Notes: generated by a model from the letters alone, not told the origin. Positions 9,508-21,080 are shown, counted from the stretch's first letter. The stretch: DNA of 64,000 nucleotides from JAHEKO01 sp965212505 (GCA_965212505.1 OZ243123.1:1798001-1862000), one strand, 5' to 3'. Numbers and translations: made by a program.

Positions 9508-9704
9508 TTCGTAAGCGTAGCCGAGTCGAGTGGCCAACGGCGCTCGAGATCGCTGCCATGAAGGATCAGCATAGGCGCTCGCGAGCCACTCTGATCGCTT
9601 GTGTGCCAAGTGTGGAGTCTGGCGCGTCCGATGTGACCCGGATGGCCGACTCGTCGATTCGAGTCGCCGACTCGGCAGACTCGGCTCTGCAGTAGCATTC
9701 TCCT

Positions 9705-10427
9705 GTGCCCCGGATCGCACTCGGACTCACCTTCCTCTCGTTGCTCGGACTTTCGATTTCGGCAGGGGCGGAGAACCCCGAGGCGGCGGAGGTGCTGAGG
9801 CGGAGCGTTGCGTACCACGACCCCAATGGGCGTTGGTTTTCTTCAACGAACCGCGTGCGGTTGAAGCAGGAGCGGCCCAGCACTCCTGATCGACTGGTGC
9901 TCCTCCGACTCCCGCCCTCCTCAGACGCCTTCTCGATCGAACTGAGCGAGGGGGCGGCTCGGGTCGCCGGCGGCTGGAGCGGAGAGGGCTGCGAGATTCA
10001 AGAGCCTCTGGCGCCAGAGGAGGCTGTCGAGCGCTTTGGCGAGTTCGACTGCGACGCGATCCCCTGGTGGCGCGACTACTACAGCTACCAACTGAGTCCA
10101 CCCATGAATCTGCTGGATGCCGGGGCTCAGGTCGATCCCGTGATTGTCGAGGCCGAGTTTGGCGGGAGCCGAGCGCTCGCCGTCACCCTGACCTATCCAG
10201 ATGCGCCGCTCGTCTGGAGCTACTACTTCGACCCCGCGACCTACCGGCTCCTCGGCCTGACACTGGGGAGCGACGCCGGAGGCCAAGACGGAGAGTCGAT
10301 CCTCTACGCCGGCGAGATCACCAGCGGGGGAGTCCGACTGCCCAGGCTTCGGACCTGGCGAAACAACACTACCGGCGCCCTGTCGGGCACCGACGAGATT
10401 CTCGAGTTCGAATCGCGCCGCGAGTGA
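9705..10427 (+). CDS. Secreted protein of unknown function (DUF6503-like)
   Basis: A 240-residue protein from a GTG start with a clear signal peptide (ALGLTFLSLLGLSISAGA, cut near residue 22). The mature N-terminus EVLRRSVAYHDPNGRW is like the opening of DUF6503 proteins, where a YHDP-x-G-x-W signature is common; that comparison is from memory. The rest is beta-rich with many aromatic residues (WWRDYYSY) and suits an LolA/outer-membrane-lipoprotein-sorting-like sheet. Its stop lies a few bases from the convergent Nif3-family gene. No function is assigned. Confidence 0.6.
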   Translation: MPRIALGLTFLSLLGLSISAGAENPEAAEVLRRSVAYHDPNGRWFSSTNRVRLKQERPSTPDRLVLLRLPPSSDAFSIELSEGAARVAGGWSGEGCEIQEPLAPEEAVERFGEFDCDAIPWWRDYYSYQLSPPMNLLDAGAQVDPVIVEAEFGGSRALAVTLTYPDAPLVWSYYFDPATYRLLGLTLGSDAGGQDGESILYAGEITSGGVRLPRLRTWRNNTTGALSGTDEILEFESRRE

Positions 10428-10431
10428 GCGC

Positions 10432-11190
10432 TCAGATTGGGTTCGGCACGTCCACGAACTCGACCTCGATCTCGAACCGGTCTGCGAGGTGGGCACCGAG
10501 CGCCAAGATGCCGAGCCGCTCGGTGGCGTAGTGACCGGCGGCGAGGTAGTGGATGCCAGCCTCGCGCGCCACGTTCTGGACCCACTCCTTGATCTCGCCG
10601 GTGATGTAGGCGTCGAGGCCGAGCTCGATCGCCTCGTGGAGGACGTCTTCGCCGCCGCCGCTCACGATGCCGACCGTCTTGATCTCCGGGGGGCCGCTGC
10701 CGACCAGGAGCGGTCGCTGTTGAAAGATCTCCTCGCAGCGATCAAGAAATGCTTCGACCTCGAGCGGCTGCGGGAGGGGACCGTGGAAGCCGACCGTAGC
10801 GCCGCCGAATTCGGCGAACGGCATCAGATTCTCGTGGACGCCGAATGAGCGCATGGCGACCGCGTTGTTGCCGACCTCCGGGTGTCGGTCTAGGGGGAGA
10901 TGGTAGGCCAGCAGGCTGACGTCGTTACGAATCAGCGCGGCGAGGCGACGATGGTGAAAGCCGGTGATCGGCTGCGGCCGCCGACCCCAGATCAGTCCGT
11001 GGTGCACGAGCACGGTGTCGGCGCCACGGGCGATCGCCTCTTTGAAGAGCTCATGGCAGGCGGAGACACCGGTCACCACCTTCTGAACCTCCGAGCGGCC
11101 GTCGACCTGGAGACCGTTCGGGCCGAAGTCTTCGGCACCCTTCGAGGCGAGGTAGTCGTCGAGGTAGGAGGCGAGTTCTACGAGTTGCAT
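10432..11190 (-). CDS. Nif3-like dinuclear metal centre protein (DUF34/YbgI family)
   Basis: A 252-residue protein with the Nif3 hallmarks: N-terminal LASYLDDYL with FGPNGLQVDG, then LVHHGLIWG (metal-binding histidines), LPLDRHPEVGNN, and near the C-terminus GEIKEW followed by AGHYATE. Homologues are hexamers with two metal ions; some have GTP cyclohydrolase I-type hydrolase or metal-insertase roles proposed, none settled. The ATG at 11190 fits the family N-terminus better than an upstream TTG. It lies just beyond the pnp terminator and is a separate unit from the ribosome-maturation operon. Confidence 0.9.
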   Translation of the reverse strand: MQLVELASYLDDYLASKGAEDFGPNGLQVDGRSEVQKVVTGVSACHELFKEAIARGADTVLVHHGLIWGRRPQPITGFHHRRLAALIRNDVSLLAYHLPLDRHPEVGNNAVAMRSFGVHENLMPFAEFGGATVGFHGPLPQPLEVEAFLDRCEEIFQQRPLLVGSGPPEIKTVGIVSGGGEDVLHEAIELGLDAYITGEIKEWVQNVAREAGIHYLAAGHYATERLGILALGAHLADRFEIEVEFVDVPNPI

Positions 11191-11226
11191 CGCCGGCAAG
11201 CCTACCGTGGGCGGAGTCGCCTTCGC

Positions 11227-11259
11227 CAAAAGAAAAGCGGCGCCCTCTCGGGCGCCGCT
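11227..11259 (-). terminator. Rho-independent terminator of the rimP-pnp operon
   Basis: A 10-bp perfect GC-rich stem (AGCGGCGCCC at 11236-11245 with GGGCGCCGCT at 11250-11259) and a TCTC/GAGA loop. On the minus strand it is followed at once by TTTTCTTTT. It lies 27 bases past the pnp stop and is the clearest intrinsic terminator in the window. Confidence 0.92.
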
Positions 11260-11285
11260 CGGAATGTGGATCTCGAATCGCAGCG

Positions 11286-13559
<2,274 letters not shown>

Positions 13560-13644
13560 CTTCTTCTCTTCTTCTTTCTCGCCTTCTTCTGTCTGCGGGT
13601 GCTCGTGCGGGAGCTATCGGCTCCGGCCTATCGGCACCTAGGGG

Positions 13645-13704
13645 CCCGGTCGTCGTCGACCGGGTCGGCTCGCGTACGAGCACTTTTCGCGCCCACGTGG
13701 CGCG
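13645..13704 (-). promoter_or_regulatory. Three consecutive stem-loops in the rpsO-pnp intergenic RNA
   Basis: The 180-nt gap between rpsO and pnp holds three adjacent hairpins in the minus-strand transcript: CGCGCC/GGCGCG (13688-13693 with 13699-13704), GCTCG/CGAGC (13668-13672 with 13677-13681) and CCCGGTCG/CGACCGGG (13645-13652 with 13657-13664, 4-nt loop). In E. coli the same intergenic position carries the RNase III-cleaved hairpin through which PNPase represses its own mRNA. A comparable role here is inferred from position; none has a T-run, so they are not standard terminators. Confidence 0.5.
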
Positions 13705-13739
13705 TCATTGATCAACTAGTCCTTCAGGGGAACGGGGCC

Positions 13740-14006
13740 CTACTTCCGAATGCCGAGCCGCGTGATGGTGCTGCGATAGCGCTCGAAGTCCTGTTTCTTC
13801 AGGTAGTCGAGTAGGCGGCGCCGACGCCCGACCAGCTTGAGCAGACCGCGGCGACTGTGGTGATCCTTCGCGTGAGTCTTGAAATGCTCGGTGAGCTGCT
13901 GGATTCGGTGCGTCAGAAGGGCCACCTGGACCTCAGGGGAACCCGTGTCGCTATCGTGGAGCCGGCTCTCTTCGATAATGCCGGATTTTGCTTCTGCAAA
14001 TGACAA
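13740..14006 (-). CDS. rpsO: 30S ribosomal protein S15
   Basis: An 88-residue S15, the standard length, binding the central domain of 16S rRNA. The family core is plain: DTGSPEVQVALLTHRI, then LTEHFKTHAKDHHSRRGLL and the C-terminal RRRLLDYLKK. The start is TTG at 14006, supported by GAGGAG seven bases upstream and by the normal N-terminal length. It lies between truB and pnp in the conserved order. A TATTAT element at 14033-14038 upstream could be part of an internal promoter, but the -35 region is poor. Confidence 0.97.
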   Translation of the reverse strand: MSFAEAKSGIIEESRLHDSDTGSPEVQVALLTHRIQQLTEHFKTHAKDHHSRRGLLKLVGRRRRLLDYLKKQDFERYRSTITRLGIRK

Positions 14007-14051
14007 GACAGATCTCCTCTACAAACCGCTTGATAATACCACAATCACAGG

Positions 14052-14963
14052 CTAATTCTTGAACACGATACGGGGCTGAATGACTCCCACGCCGGCCTGT
14101 CCGATGCGTTCCGTAACGCTTCCGACCGCGACCAGCTGTCCTCGTTGATTCTCGAGCCGAATCCAGTCGCCCTCTTCGGCGTCGAGGCCTCGCGCGAGCA
14201 CCGTCTGGCCGTGTGTGAGACGTCTCTCCTGCTGGGAGTCGGCGGTGACGGAGCCGAACGGGAGGGGAATGTCGTCGAACTGTACCCACGCCGACTCGGG
14301 GATGTCGTCCGCGCTCGGCTCGTCACCCAGCGAGTCGAGGTCGACGGCGTTGTCGAGCTTGAACGGTCCGACCTGCGCCCGTTCGAGCGAGGCCAGCAGG
14401 GCGCCACAGCCGAGCGCCTTGCCGAGGTCATAAGCCATGCTCCGTACGTAGGTGCCGGAGGAGCAGGACAGCCGAAAGGGGATGCAGTCATCTTCGAGCG
14501 GTCCGGTCGCTTCAAAGTCGAAGACGGTAATCTCCTTCAGGCTCTCCGGTACCTCTTCACCGCGTCGGGCGAGCTCGTAGTACTTTACGCCGCCGACCTT
14601 CTTGGCGCTGAACGGCGGCGCGGCCTGTTCGAAGGTGCCGACGGTCTCCTGCATGGCGCTCAGTACCTGTGCTTCGGTGATGCCCTCGGTCGAGCCTTCG
14701 TCGATGACGGTTCCCGAGGCGTCGTAGGTGTCCGTCGTGATGCCCAGTCGAATTGTGCCGGCGTAGACCTTCGGGGCGTTGATCAGGAATCGAGTCAGGC
14801 GAGTCGCTCGGCCGAGCGTGAGCACCAACAGGCCGGTCGCCGCCGGGTCCAGGGTGCCGCAATGACCGATCTTCTTCTGCCGAAGGAGACGGCGAGCGCG
14901 CCGCACGACGTCGTGCGACGTGCACCCGGGACGCTTGTCGACCATCAACAGTCCGTCGGTCAT
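14052..14963 (-). CDS. truB: tRNA pseudouridine(55) synthase
   Basis: A 303-residue TruB that makes pseudouridine 55 in the T-loop of tRNAs. The N-terminus GLLMVDKRPGCTSHDVV and the catalytic motif GTLDPAATGLL (nucleophile Asp near residue 39) are diagnostic; KVYAGTIRLG and a C-terminal PUA-like region follow. Its ATG overlaps the nrnA stop by four bases. Confidence 0.96.
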   Translation of the reverse strand: MTDGLLMVDKRPGCTSHDVVRRARRLLRQKKIGHCGTLDPAATGLLVLTLGRATRLTRFLINAPKVYAGTIRLGITTDTYDASGTVIDEGSTEGITEAQVLSAMQETVGTFEQAAPPFSAKKVGGVKYYELARRGEEVPESLKEITVFDFEATGPLEDDCIPFRLSCSSGTYVRSMAYDLGKALGCGALLASLERAQVGPFKLDNAVDLDSLGDEPSADDIPESAWVQFDDIPLPFGSVTADSQQERRLTHGQTVLARGLDAEEGDWIRLENQRGQLVAVGSVTERIGQAGVGVIQPRIVFKN

Positions 14964-15940
14964 CCGGCCTCCACCGCCTCGGCCAACTTCTTGGCCACCG
15001 TCCGACGAACGCCTTCGCAGTCGCCGTCGATCGCGAACCCGGCCGCGTTGCGATGTCCGCCGCCACCTTCGGCGCGAGCGATTCGCTCGACATCGACGTC
15101 ACCTCGACTCCGCAGCGAGACCTTGCATCGACCCTCTCCGATCTCTCGCACGACCGCCACGGCCTCGACACCGGCGATCGAACGGGGCACGTCGATCAGA
15201 CCTTCGGAATCTCCCGGCTGCGCTTCCGCGCGCTCGCTCATCTCTGCGGTGAGCAGGACCGTAGCGACGCGGCCTTCGTGTGCGACCTCGAGCGTTGCCA
15301 GGGTCTCGCCGAGGAGACGCACCGCGGACTCGGGTTGGCTCTCGTAGAGCCAGCGGGCGACACGCTGTGGCTGCGCGCCCTCGGTCACCAGCGCGGCAGC
15401 GGCCTCGAAGGCCCGAGCGGTGGCGTTGGCAAATCGGAAGTTGCCGGTGTCCGTCACCAGTGTCAGGTAGAGAGCCGTCGCTGTCTCCTCGTCGAGTGTC
15501 AGGTTCAGCGTGTGCGACAGCCGATGAATCATCTCGCCGAGCGAGGGGGCAGCGGTGTCGACCCAGTTGACCCGGCCATAGTGCTCGTTCCCCAGATGGT
15601 GGTCGATGTTGAGGATCGGCAGTTTGTCGGCGAGCTGCTCTTCTAGGCCGCACCGGTCGAGCGTCGGGCACTCGAGCGTGATCAGGGCGTCGAAACCGTC
15701 GGGAAAGCCCGCCGGAGGCTCTTCGCCGTGGTGTATTCGATCCGCCCCGGGCAGCTTCTGGTAGACCCGCGGAGTGGGGTCGAGGTTCCAGATCACCGCG
15801 CCCTTGCCGAGGCTTCGAAGAATTCTCGCCATGCCGATCTCCGAGCCGATGGCGTCGCCGTCGGGATTCGCGTGACTGGTGAGCAGGAAGCGTTCGCCCG
15901 CGCGGAGTTCGCGCAACAGGTCTTCAGGAGTCTTCGTCAT
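14960..15940 (-). CDS. nrnA: DHH-family nanoRNase / PAP phosphatase
   Basis: A 326-residue DHH/DHHA1 phosphoesterase that degrades very short RNAs (and in some species 3'-phosphoadenosine 5'-phosphate). N-terminal motif HANPDGDAIGSE, central IDHH near residue 115, and C-terminal GGGGHRNAAG are the metal and substrate motifs. It overlaps rbfA by 17 bases and truB by four. Its position between rbfA and truB is typical. Confidence 0.93.
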   Translation of the reverse strand: MTKTPEDLLRELRAGERFLLTSHANPDGDAIGSEIGMARILRSLGKGAVIWNLDPTPRVYQKLPGADRIHHGEEPPAGFPDGFDALITLECPTLDRCGLEEQLADKLPILNIDHHLGNEHYGRVNWVDTAAPSLGEMIHRLSHTLNLTLDEETATALYLTLVTDTGNFRFANATARAFEAAAALVTEGAQPQRVARWLYESQPESAVRLLGETLATLEVAHEGRVATVLLTAEMSERAEAQPGDSEGLIDVPRSIAGVEAVAVVREIGEGRCKVSLRSRGDVDVERIARAEGGGGHRNAAGFAIDGDCEGVRRTVAKKLAEAVEAG

Positions 15941-16280
15941 GCAGGTCCAGGTCCTCGAGAATGGTGCTGATGTGTTGGCTGTATTCGGGTCGCTCGTCGA
16001 GCTCGAACACCAGCTCCGGAATGTTCTTCATGTGTCGTAGGCCGCGGGCGAGCTGGGAGCGGAGGAAGCCGCTGGCGTGGCGGAGGGCCTCCAGGCACTC
16101 TTCACGCTCCTGCTCGGAGCCGAGGAGCGACAGCAGCACTCGCGCGCGCCGCAGATCGGGACTTACGTCGACACCGCTCACCGAGGCGAGCCGCACGCGA
16201 GGGTCATTCATCCGACGGAGGATGAGCGACGAGAGCTCGGCACGGATCAGATCCTCGACTCGATGAGTTCGTCGGCTCAT
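15924..16280 (-). CDS. rbfA: 30S ribosome-binding factor A
   Basis: A 118-residue KH-fold protein needed for late 30S maturation and 16S 5'-end processing. The N-terminus MSRRTHRVEDLIRAELSSLI and the pattern DPRV...SVSGVDVSPDLRRARV followed by R-x-x-P-E-L-x-F are typical. The length matches the family. It overlaps its neighbours on both sides, so translation is likely coupled through DUF503-rbfA-nrnA. Confidence 0.95.
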   Translation of the reverse strand: MSRRTHRVEDLIRAELSSLILRRMNDPRVRLASVSGVDVSPDLRRARVLLSLLGSEQEREECLEALRHASGFLRSQLARGLRHMKNIPELVFELDERPEYSQHISTILEDLDLHDEDS

Positions 16281-16570
16281 TCAGCGGCCTCTAGGTACTC
16301 GGGGAGCCACTCGGTGACTTCGGCTTCGAGCTCCATGTCGAACAGACGGCGAATCGCGTCGAGCGTGCGCTCGAGCTCGTGCTCGCTCCGATGAACGATG
16401 GCGATGCCGATTTCTGCTCGTTGGTACACGTCGTGGAAATCCGTCTCTGCGATCGAGACTCGGTAGCGGTGATGGATGCGGTCGATCAGGCCTTTGACCA
16501 CTCGTCGCTTCTGCTTGAGGCTGCGCGCTTGCGGCAGGTGGAGACGTGCGACGACCAGGCCGAAGGTCAT
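16277..16570 (-). CDS. DUF503 (YlxP-like) protein
   Basis: A 97-residue protein of the DUF503/YlxP family: LHLPQARSLKQKRRVVKGL near the start, then SIAETDFHDVYQRAEIGIA. Such proteins usually lie between infB and rbfA, as here, and a role in ribosome assembly or translation is suspected from that position only. It overlaps rbfA by four bases and is 72 bases from infB. Confidence 0.92.
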   Translation of the reverse strand: MTFGLVVARLHLPQARSLKQKRRVVKGLIDRIHHRYRVSIAETDFHDVYQRAEIGIAIVHRSEHELERTLDAIRRLFDMELEAEVTEWLPEYLEAAE

Positions 16571-16642
16571 GGGGTGAGTGGCGACGCCACGGATTGATCG
16601 CGGCGAAGATTGAGGGTCGAACTCGGCAGGCGAGTGCGGGCC

Positions 16643-19051
16643 TTAGAGAGTCGGTGCGACCTCTTCCCGCTCGTAGACCTCGATGATGTCGCCCGGCTTG
16701 ACGTCCGTGTACCGCTCGAGGCGGATGCCGCAGTCGAAACCGGTTCGCACCTCGGCCACGTCGTCCTTGAAACGCCGAAGCGAGCCCAGAGCGCCCTCGT
16801 GAACGACCACGTTGTCGCGCAGGAGTCGGGCGCTCGCGCCGCGTGGCACAACCCCCTCGACGACGTGACAACCAGAGACCGTGCCGAACTTGGGTACGCT
16901 GAAAATCTCGCGTACCTCGGCGCGCCCCCGAACCACCTCGCGGTAGGTCGGCTCGAGCAGGCCGGTCATCGCCTTCTTGATCTCGTCGCTGAGCTCGTAG
17001 ATCACGGTGTGAAGGCGAATGTCGACCTCTTCCTTGCCGGCGAGGTCGGCGGCCTTCTTCTCGGGCCGCACGTTGAACCCGACGACGATGGCGTTGGACG
17101 CCGAGGCCAGCAGGACGTCGTCGGTGGTCACCGCTCCGACGCCGGCGCGGATGAGTTGAATCTGAACCTGGTCGGTGGAGAGCTTCCGCAGAGTCTCGTT
17201 GAGCACTTCGACCGAGCCCTGGACGTCTGCCTTGAGGACCACCAGCAGCTCCTTGAGACCGCCCTCCTGGATGTTGTTGAAGAGGTGCTCCAGGGAGACA
17301 CGAGAGGGCGCCGGCGCAAGTTCGCGCGCACGCGCCTCGTTCTGGCGGAACTCGACGATTCCGCGTGCCTTCGACTCGTCGCCGACGACCTGGAACAGGT
17401 CGCCCGCGGCCGGTACCTCGCTGAAGCCAGTGACCTCGACCGGGGTCGCGGGCTCGGCCTCTTGGACACGCTGTCCGAGGTCGTTGCTCATCGCACGCAC
17501 GCGGCCCATGGTCGCGCCAGCTACGAAGACGTCGGAGACCTTCAACGTTCCGGTCTGTACGAGAACGGTGGCGACGATGCCGCGCCCGGCCTCCTTGCGC
17601 GCTTCGAGCACGATGCCGTGCGCGAGGAGGGAAGGATCGGCCTCCAGTTCGAGCAGGTCGGCGGTCAAGTTGACCAGCTCGAGCAGCTCGGGAACGCCCT
17701 CGCCGCTGATGGCCGAAATCGGTGCGGAGACGATGTCGCCACCCCAGTCTTCGACCTGGATGCCGTACTCCGCCAGCTCCTTCTTGACGCGATCCGGGTT
17801 GGCGTTGTTCTTGTCGATCTTGTTGATCGCCACGACCAGAGGAACCTCGGCGGCCTTGGCGTGGTCGATCGCTTCCTTGGTCTGCGGCATGACGCCGTCG
17901 TCCGCGGCGACCACCAGGATGACGATGTCGGTCGCCTTGGCGCCGCGCGCACGCATGAGTGTGAACGCCTCGTGACCTGGGGTGTCGAGGAAGACGATCT
18001 TCCCGTGCGGCGTCTCGACTTGATAGGCGCCGATGTGCTGGGTAATGCCACCGAACTCGCCCTCGGTGACCTTCGAGGAGCGGATGCTGTCGAGGAGGGT
18101 CGTCTTACCGTGGTCGACGTGACCCATGATGGTCACCACCGGGCCGCGAGGCTCGAGGACGCCATCGCCCTCGTCGTCGCGCTCGATGGTGTCCTGAATC
18201 TGGACCTCCTCCTCGAACGAGACTTCGCGTGCCTCGACACCGAGATCGGCGGCCACGGCGATTGCAGTCTGTGAGTCGAGGGCCTGATTGATCGTGGCCA
18301 TCGTGCCGCGGGCGAAGAGAGCTTTCTGCAGGTCCTTGGCCTTGATGCCGAGCTTCTCGGCGTAGTCCCGAACGGTCATGCCTTCGGTCACGGTGACTAC
18401 GCCGTCGGGCGCGCCTTCCTTGAACGCGAGCGTTCCCTCTCCCGTGGCCTTCTTGCGCTCGGACCGCCGCTGCTGGCGGGCCGACGGACCGGCCGGCTTG
18501 GCGGGCTGAGCCACCGGGGCCTTGCGTACGGGCTTCGCGATCGGGCGTGCCGGAGCCTTGGGTCGAGCCGGCGCCGGCGTCCTCGCGGCGGCCGGTGCAC
18601 TCGCCGCCGGAGTTGCCTTCGCGGCCACCTCGGGTGCTGCCGGCTTCCGTGTCTCCACGGGCGGTGTCGGAGCAGCCGGCGCGGGTGTCGCCGTCGGTGT
18701 CGGCGTCGGAGCGGGCTTGGGCTCGCTCGTCGGGATGGTCTTGATGCGCGGCTCGACCTTCTGGATCATGCTCCGCCGTCGCAGCGGTCGCCGCGCGGAG
18801 GAGGGGAGGCGCCGGGCCGGTGGTCGACGACGCTGCGGTGCCGGTGCGGCAGCCTTCGTCTCCTTGTCGCGAAGGATGACTTCGCGCGGATTGCGCATGC
18901 TCTTGCCGTGGAGTACCGCCTCGATGACGTCGGCGTCGATCGTGGGGTTCTCCTCTTCCAAGCGGACCCCGATCGACTTCAACTTGAAGACGAGGTCCTG
19001 CTCGACGATGCCCATCATCTTGGCCAGGTCGCTGACCCGGATCTTTCCCAT
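16643..19051 (-). CDS. infB: Translation initiation factor IF-2
   Basis: An 802-residue GTPase that places initiator tRNA on the 30S subunit. Residues 1-60 form an IF2_N domain (IRVSDLAKMMGI), followed by a ~160-residue Ala/Pro/Lys-rich flexible linker, a second IF2_N module (MTVRDYAEKLGIKAKDL) and the G domain with GHVDHGKTT (about 309-317), DTPGHEAFT and NKID. Domains II-IV complete the protein. 25 bases from nusA. Confidence 0.97.
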   Translation of the reverse strand: MGKIRVSDLAKMMGIVEQDLVFKLKSIGVRLEEENPTIDADVIEAVLHGKSMRNPREVILRDKETKAAAPAPQRRRPPARRLPSSARRPLRRRSMIQKVEPRIKTIPTSEPKPAPTPTPTATPAPAAPTPPVETRKPAAPEVAAKATPAASAPAAARTPAPARPKAPARPIAKPVRKAPVAQPAKPAGPSARQQRRSERKKATGEGTLAFKEGAPDGVVTVTEGMTVRDYAEKLGIKAKDLQKALFARGTMATINQALDSQTAIAVAADLGVEAREVSFEEEVQIQDTIERDDEGDGVLEPRGPVVTIMGHVDHGKTTLLDSIRSSKVTEGEFGGITQHIGAYQVETPHGKIVFLDTPGHEAFTLMRARGAKATDIVILVVAADDGVMPQTKEAIDHAKAAEVPLVVAINKIDKNNANPDRVKKELAEYGIQVEDWGGDIVSAPISAISGEGVPELLELVNLTADLLELEADPSLLAHGIVLEARKEAGRGIVATVLVQTGTLKVSDVFVAGATMGRVRAMSNDLGQRVQEAEPATPVEVTGFSEVPAAGDLFQVVGDESKARGIVEFRQNEARARELAPAPSRVSLEHLFNNIQEGGLKELLVVLKADVQGSVEVLNETLRKLSTDQVQIQLIRAGVGAVTTDDVLLASASNAIVVGFNVRPEKKAADLAGKEEVDIRLHTVIYELSDEIKKAMTGLLEPTYREVVRGRAEVREIFSVPKFGTVSGCHVVEGVVPRGASARLLRDNVVVHEGALGSLRRFKDDVAEVRTGFDCGIRLERYTDVKPGDIIEVYEREEVAPTL

Positions 19052-19076
19052 ATGTGCCTAACGCTCCTTCTATCGG

Positions 19077-20606
19077 CTAGCTTTCGCTGGCCTCGCCCTC
19101 TGCGTCGGCCGGAGCGGACTCGTCGCTCGCGGTCGACTCACCAGGTGTGGTTTCTTCGTCGGAGCTCTCTGCTTCTTCGAGAGCCTTGCTGAGGGCTGCC
19201 ATGAAATCGCCGTCGTCGATCGCTGGATCGGCCTCGCCGTCCTCTTCGCCGGTGGACGCGTCGCCTGCCGGCGTCTCGGCCGGAGCGGCCACCTCGGTCT
19301 CGAACTGGTTTGCCCACTCGAGGATGGCACGTGCTGTCTTCGGACCGACGCCTTCAATCGCCTCAAGCTCCGAGGGATCGGCTGCGAGCAGCTTGCTCAG
19401 CTCGTCGTAGCCGGCTTCGGCCAGGGCTGCGGAGCTCTTGGCTCCGACGCCCGGCGCTGCGTGGATGTCGAAGCGGATCGGTTCCGCAGTTGCGGTCTCT
19501 TCTTCCATCGCCGTCTGCAGCATCTTGGCGAGAGCGTCCGCGACTTCGTCCTTGACGTCGGTTTCACTCTTGATGTCGATCTTTGCGTTGAGCAGCTCCG
19601 CAGCGAGGCGAACGTTCTGACCGCGCTTGCCGATCGCGAGCGAGAGCTGTTCGTCCTCGACGATCACGTCGAGGTGGGGGACTTCCGCCTGGTGGGTGAC
19701 GGAGACGCGGGTGATCCGCGCGGGCGCCAGCGCACTCTGGGCGAACGTGACGAGATCGTCGCTGTGTTCGATGATGTCGATCTTCTCGCCGCGCAGCTCG
19801 CGAATGATCGACTGCACACGCGAGCCCTTCATGCCGACGCAAGCGCCGACCGGGTCGACGTCACGCTCGCGGCTGAAGACCGCGACCTTGGCTCGCTCGC
19901 CCGGTGCACGTACGGCGGCCTTGATCTGGACCGTGCCGTCGAAGATCTCGGGCACCTCCATCTCGAACAGCTTGACCAGCAGTCGCGGGTCGGTACGGGA
20001 GAGGACAATCTGCGGGCCCTTGGGCTGCTTGTGGACCTCGATGATGACCGCGCGGATCCGCTCGCCCTGGCTATAGCGCTCGTGACGCGACTGCTCGGAT
20101 CGGGGGACGACGGCTTCGGTGCGGCCGAGGTCGACGATGATCTCGCCGCGCTCGAATCGCTTCACCGTTCCGTTTACGACTTCGCCGGAGCGGTCGATGA
20201 ACTCGTTGTAGACCTTCTCGCGCTCCGCCTCGCGGACGCGCTGGTAGAGGACCTGCTTGGCCGACTGCGCGGCGATGCGCCCCAGACCTTCGGTCGAGAT
20301 CTCGATCAGGATCTCCTCGCCGGCGACTGCGTCGGGCTTTTCGTCCTGAGCCTCTTCGACGGTCCACTCGGCGAGCGGGTCCTCGACCTCGTCGACGACC
20401 TGCTTGACGATGAACGCCTCGAACTTGCCGGTCTCTCGGTCGAGCACCGCTCGCACGGGCGCCTTGATGCGATGCTGTTTCTTTGCCGCGGACGCCATTG
20501 CGTCCTCGAGCGCCGAGATCCACCGATCGATGTCGATGTCCTTCTCGCGCGCCGCTTGCTGGAGCAGCTCGTCCAGGTTGAATTCAGGTGCCGCTGTCTG
20601 TGCCAT
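19077..20606 (-). CDS. nusA: Transcription termination/antitermination factor NusA
   Basis: A 509-residue RNA polymerase-binding factor. N-terminal domain (FNLDELLQQAAREKDIDID), S1 domain (about 150-215), two KH domains (about 240-375; GMKGSRVQSIIRELRGEKIDI and IGKRGQNVRLAAELL), then a helix-hairpin-helix region (AIEGVGPKTARAILEW) and an acidic Glu/Asp/Ser/Thr-rich tail of ~55 residues. It sits nine bases from rimP. Since NusA acts on pausing and intrinsic termination, the terminator-like hairpin in its own operon leader is notable. Confidence 0.96.
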   Translation of the reverse strand: MAQTAAPEFNLDELLQQAAREKDIDIDRWISALEDAMASAAKKQHRIKAPVRAVLDRETGKFEAFIVKQVVDEVEDPLAEWTVEEAQDEKPDAVAGEEILIEISTEGLGRIAAQSAKQVLYQRVREAEREKVYNEFIDRSGEVVNGTVKRFERGEIIVDLGRTEAVVPRSEQSRHERYSQGERIRAVIIEVHKQPKGPQIVLSRTDPRLLVKLFEMEVPEIFDGTVQIKAAVRAPGERAKVAVFSRERDVDPVGACVGMKGSRVQSIIRELRGEKIDIIEHSDDLVTFAQSALAPARITRVSVTHQAEVPHLDVIVEDEQLSLAIGKRGQNVRLAAELLNAKIDIKSETDVKDEVADALAKMLQTAMEEETATAEPIRFDIHAAPGVGAKSSAALAEAGYDELSKLLAADPSELEAIEGVGPKTARAILEWANQFETEVAAPAETPAGDASTGEEDGEADPAIDDGDFMAALSKALEEAESSDEETTPGESTASDESAPADAEGEASES

Positions 20607-20615
20607 CTCTTAGTC

Positions 20616-21080
20616 CTAGTATTCTGGTTCGAGTCGCGCTGTTTGAATGCGCGCGAACGGAATTGTCATCGAGTTGGATGTCTCTTCGGCGTTGCCCATG
20701 ACGAGCGCTTCGTCGCCCTCGCCCTCGACGCGCTCGATCCGCAGTAGATCGGTTCGCTTCCCGGCCTCGTCGTCCCAGGTGATCTTCGCCAGACTGCCGG
20801 CGAAGCGCTCGTAGTCCTGGAGGCCGTAGAGCCGCCGATCCAACCCCGGAGACGAAACTTCCAAGGTGTAGCGGCCGGAGCCGAAGTCCTCGACATCGAG
20901 TAGAGCCGAGAGCTCTCGAGACACCGTCGTGCAGTGCTCGAGCTTCACCCCGTCCTCGCGATCGAGCACCACGCGGAGCACGCCGCCTCCGAAGTCTACA
21001 TCCAAAAGCTGACAGCCGGAACGGGCGGCGACCGCCTCGAGTTCCTGACGCAATTCGGCATTCAACTTGTGGATACCCAT
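20616..21080 (-). CDS. rimP: Ribosome maturation factor RimP
   Basis: A 154-residue RimP needed for 30S assembly. Motifs: LDVDFGGGVLRVVLDREDGV, CTTVSRELSALLD, then YTLEVSSPGLDRRL and a C-terminal SH3-like part. The ATG at 21080 gives the usual length; an in-frame start at 21143 would run through the leader hairpin and is unlikely. First gene of the long minus-strand operon. Confidence 0.94.
   Translation of the reverse strand: MGIHKLNAELRQELEAVAARSGCQLLDVDFGGGVLRVVLDREDGVKLEHCTTVSRELSALLDVEDFGSGRYTLEVSSPGLDRRLYGLQDYERFAGSLAKITWDDEAGKRTDLLRIERVEGEGDEALVMGNAEETSNSMTIPFARIQTARLEPEY

Noticed and set aside
15053..15646. Plus-strand frame inside the nrnA region
   Set aside because: Antisense to a gene with clear DHH and GGGH motifs; no independent support.
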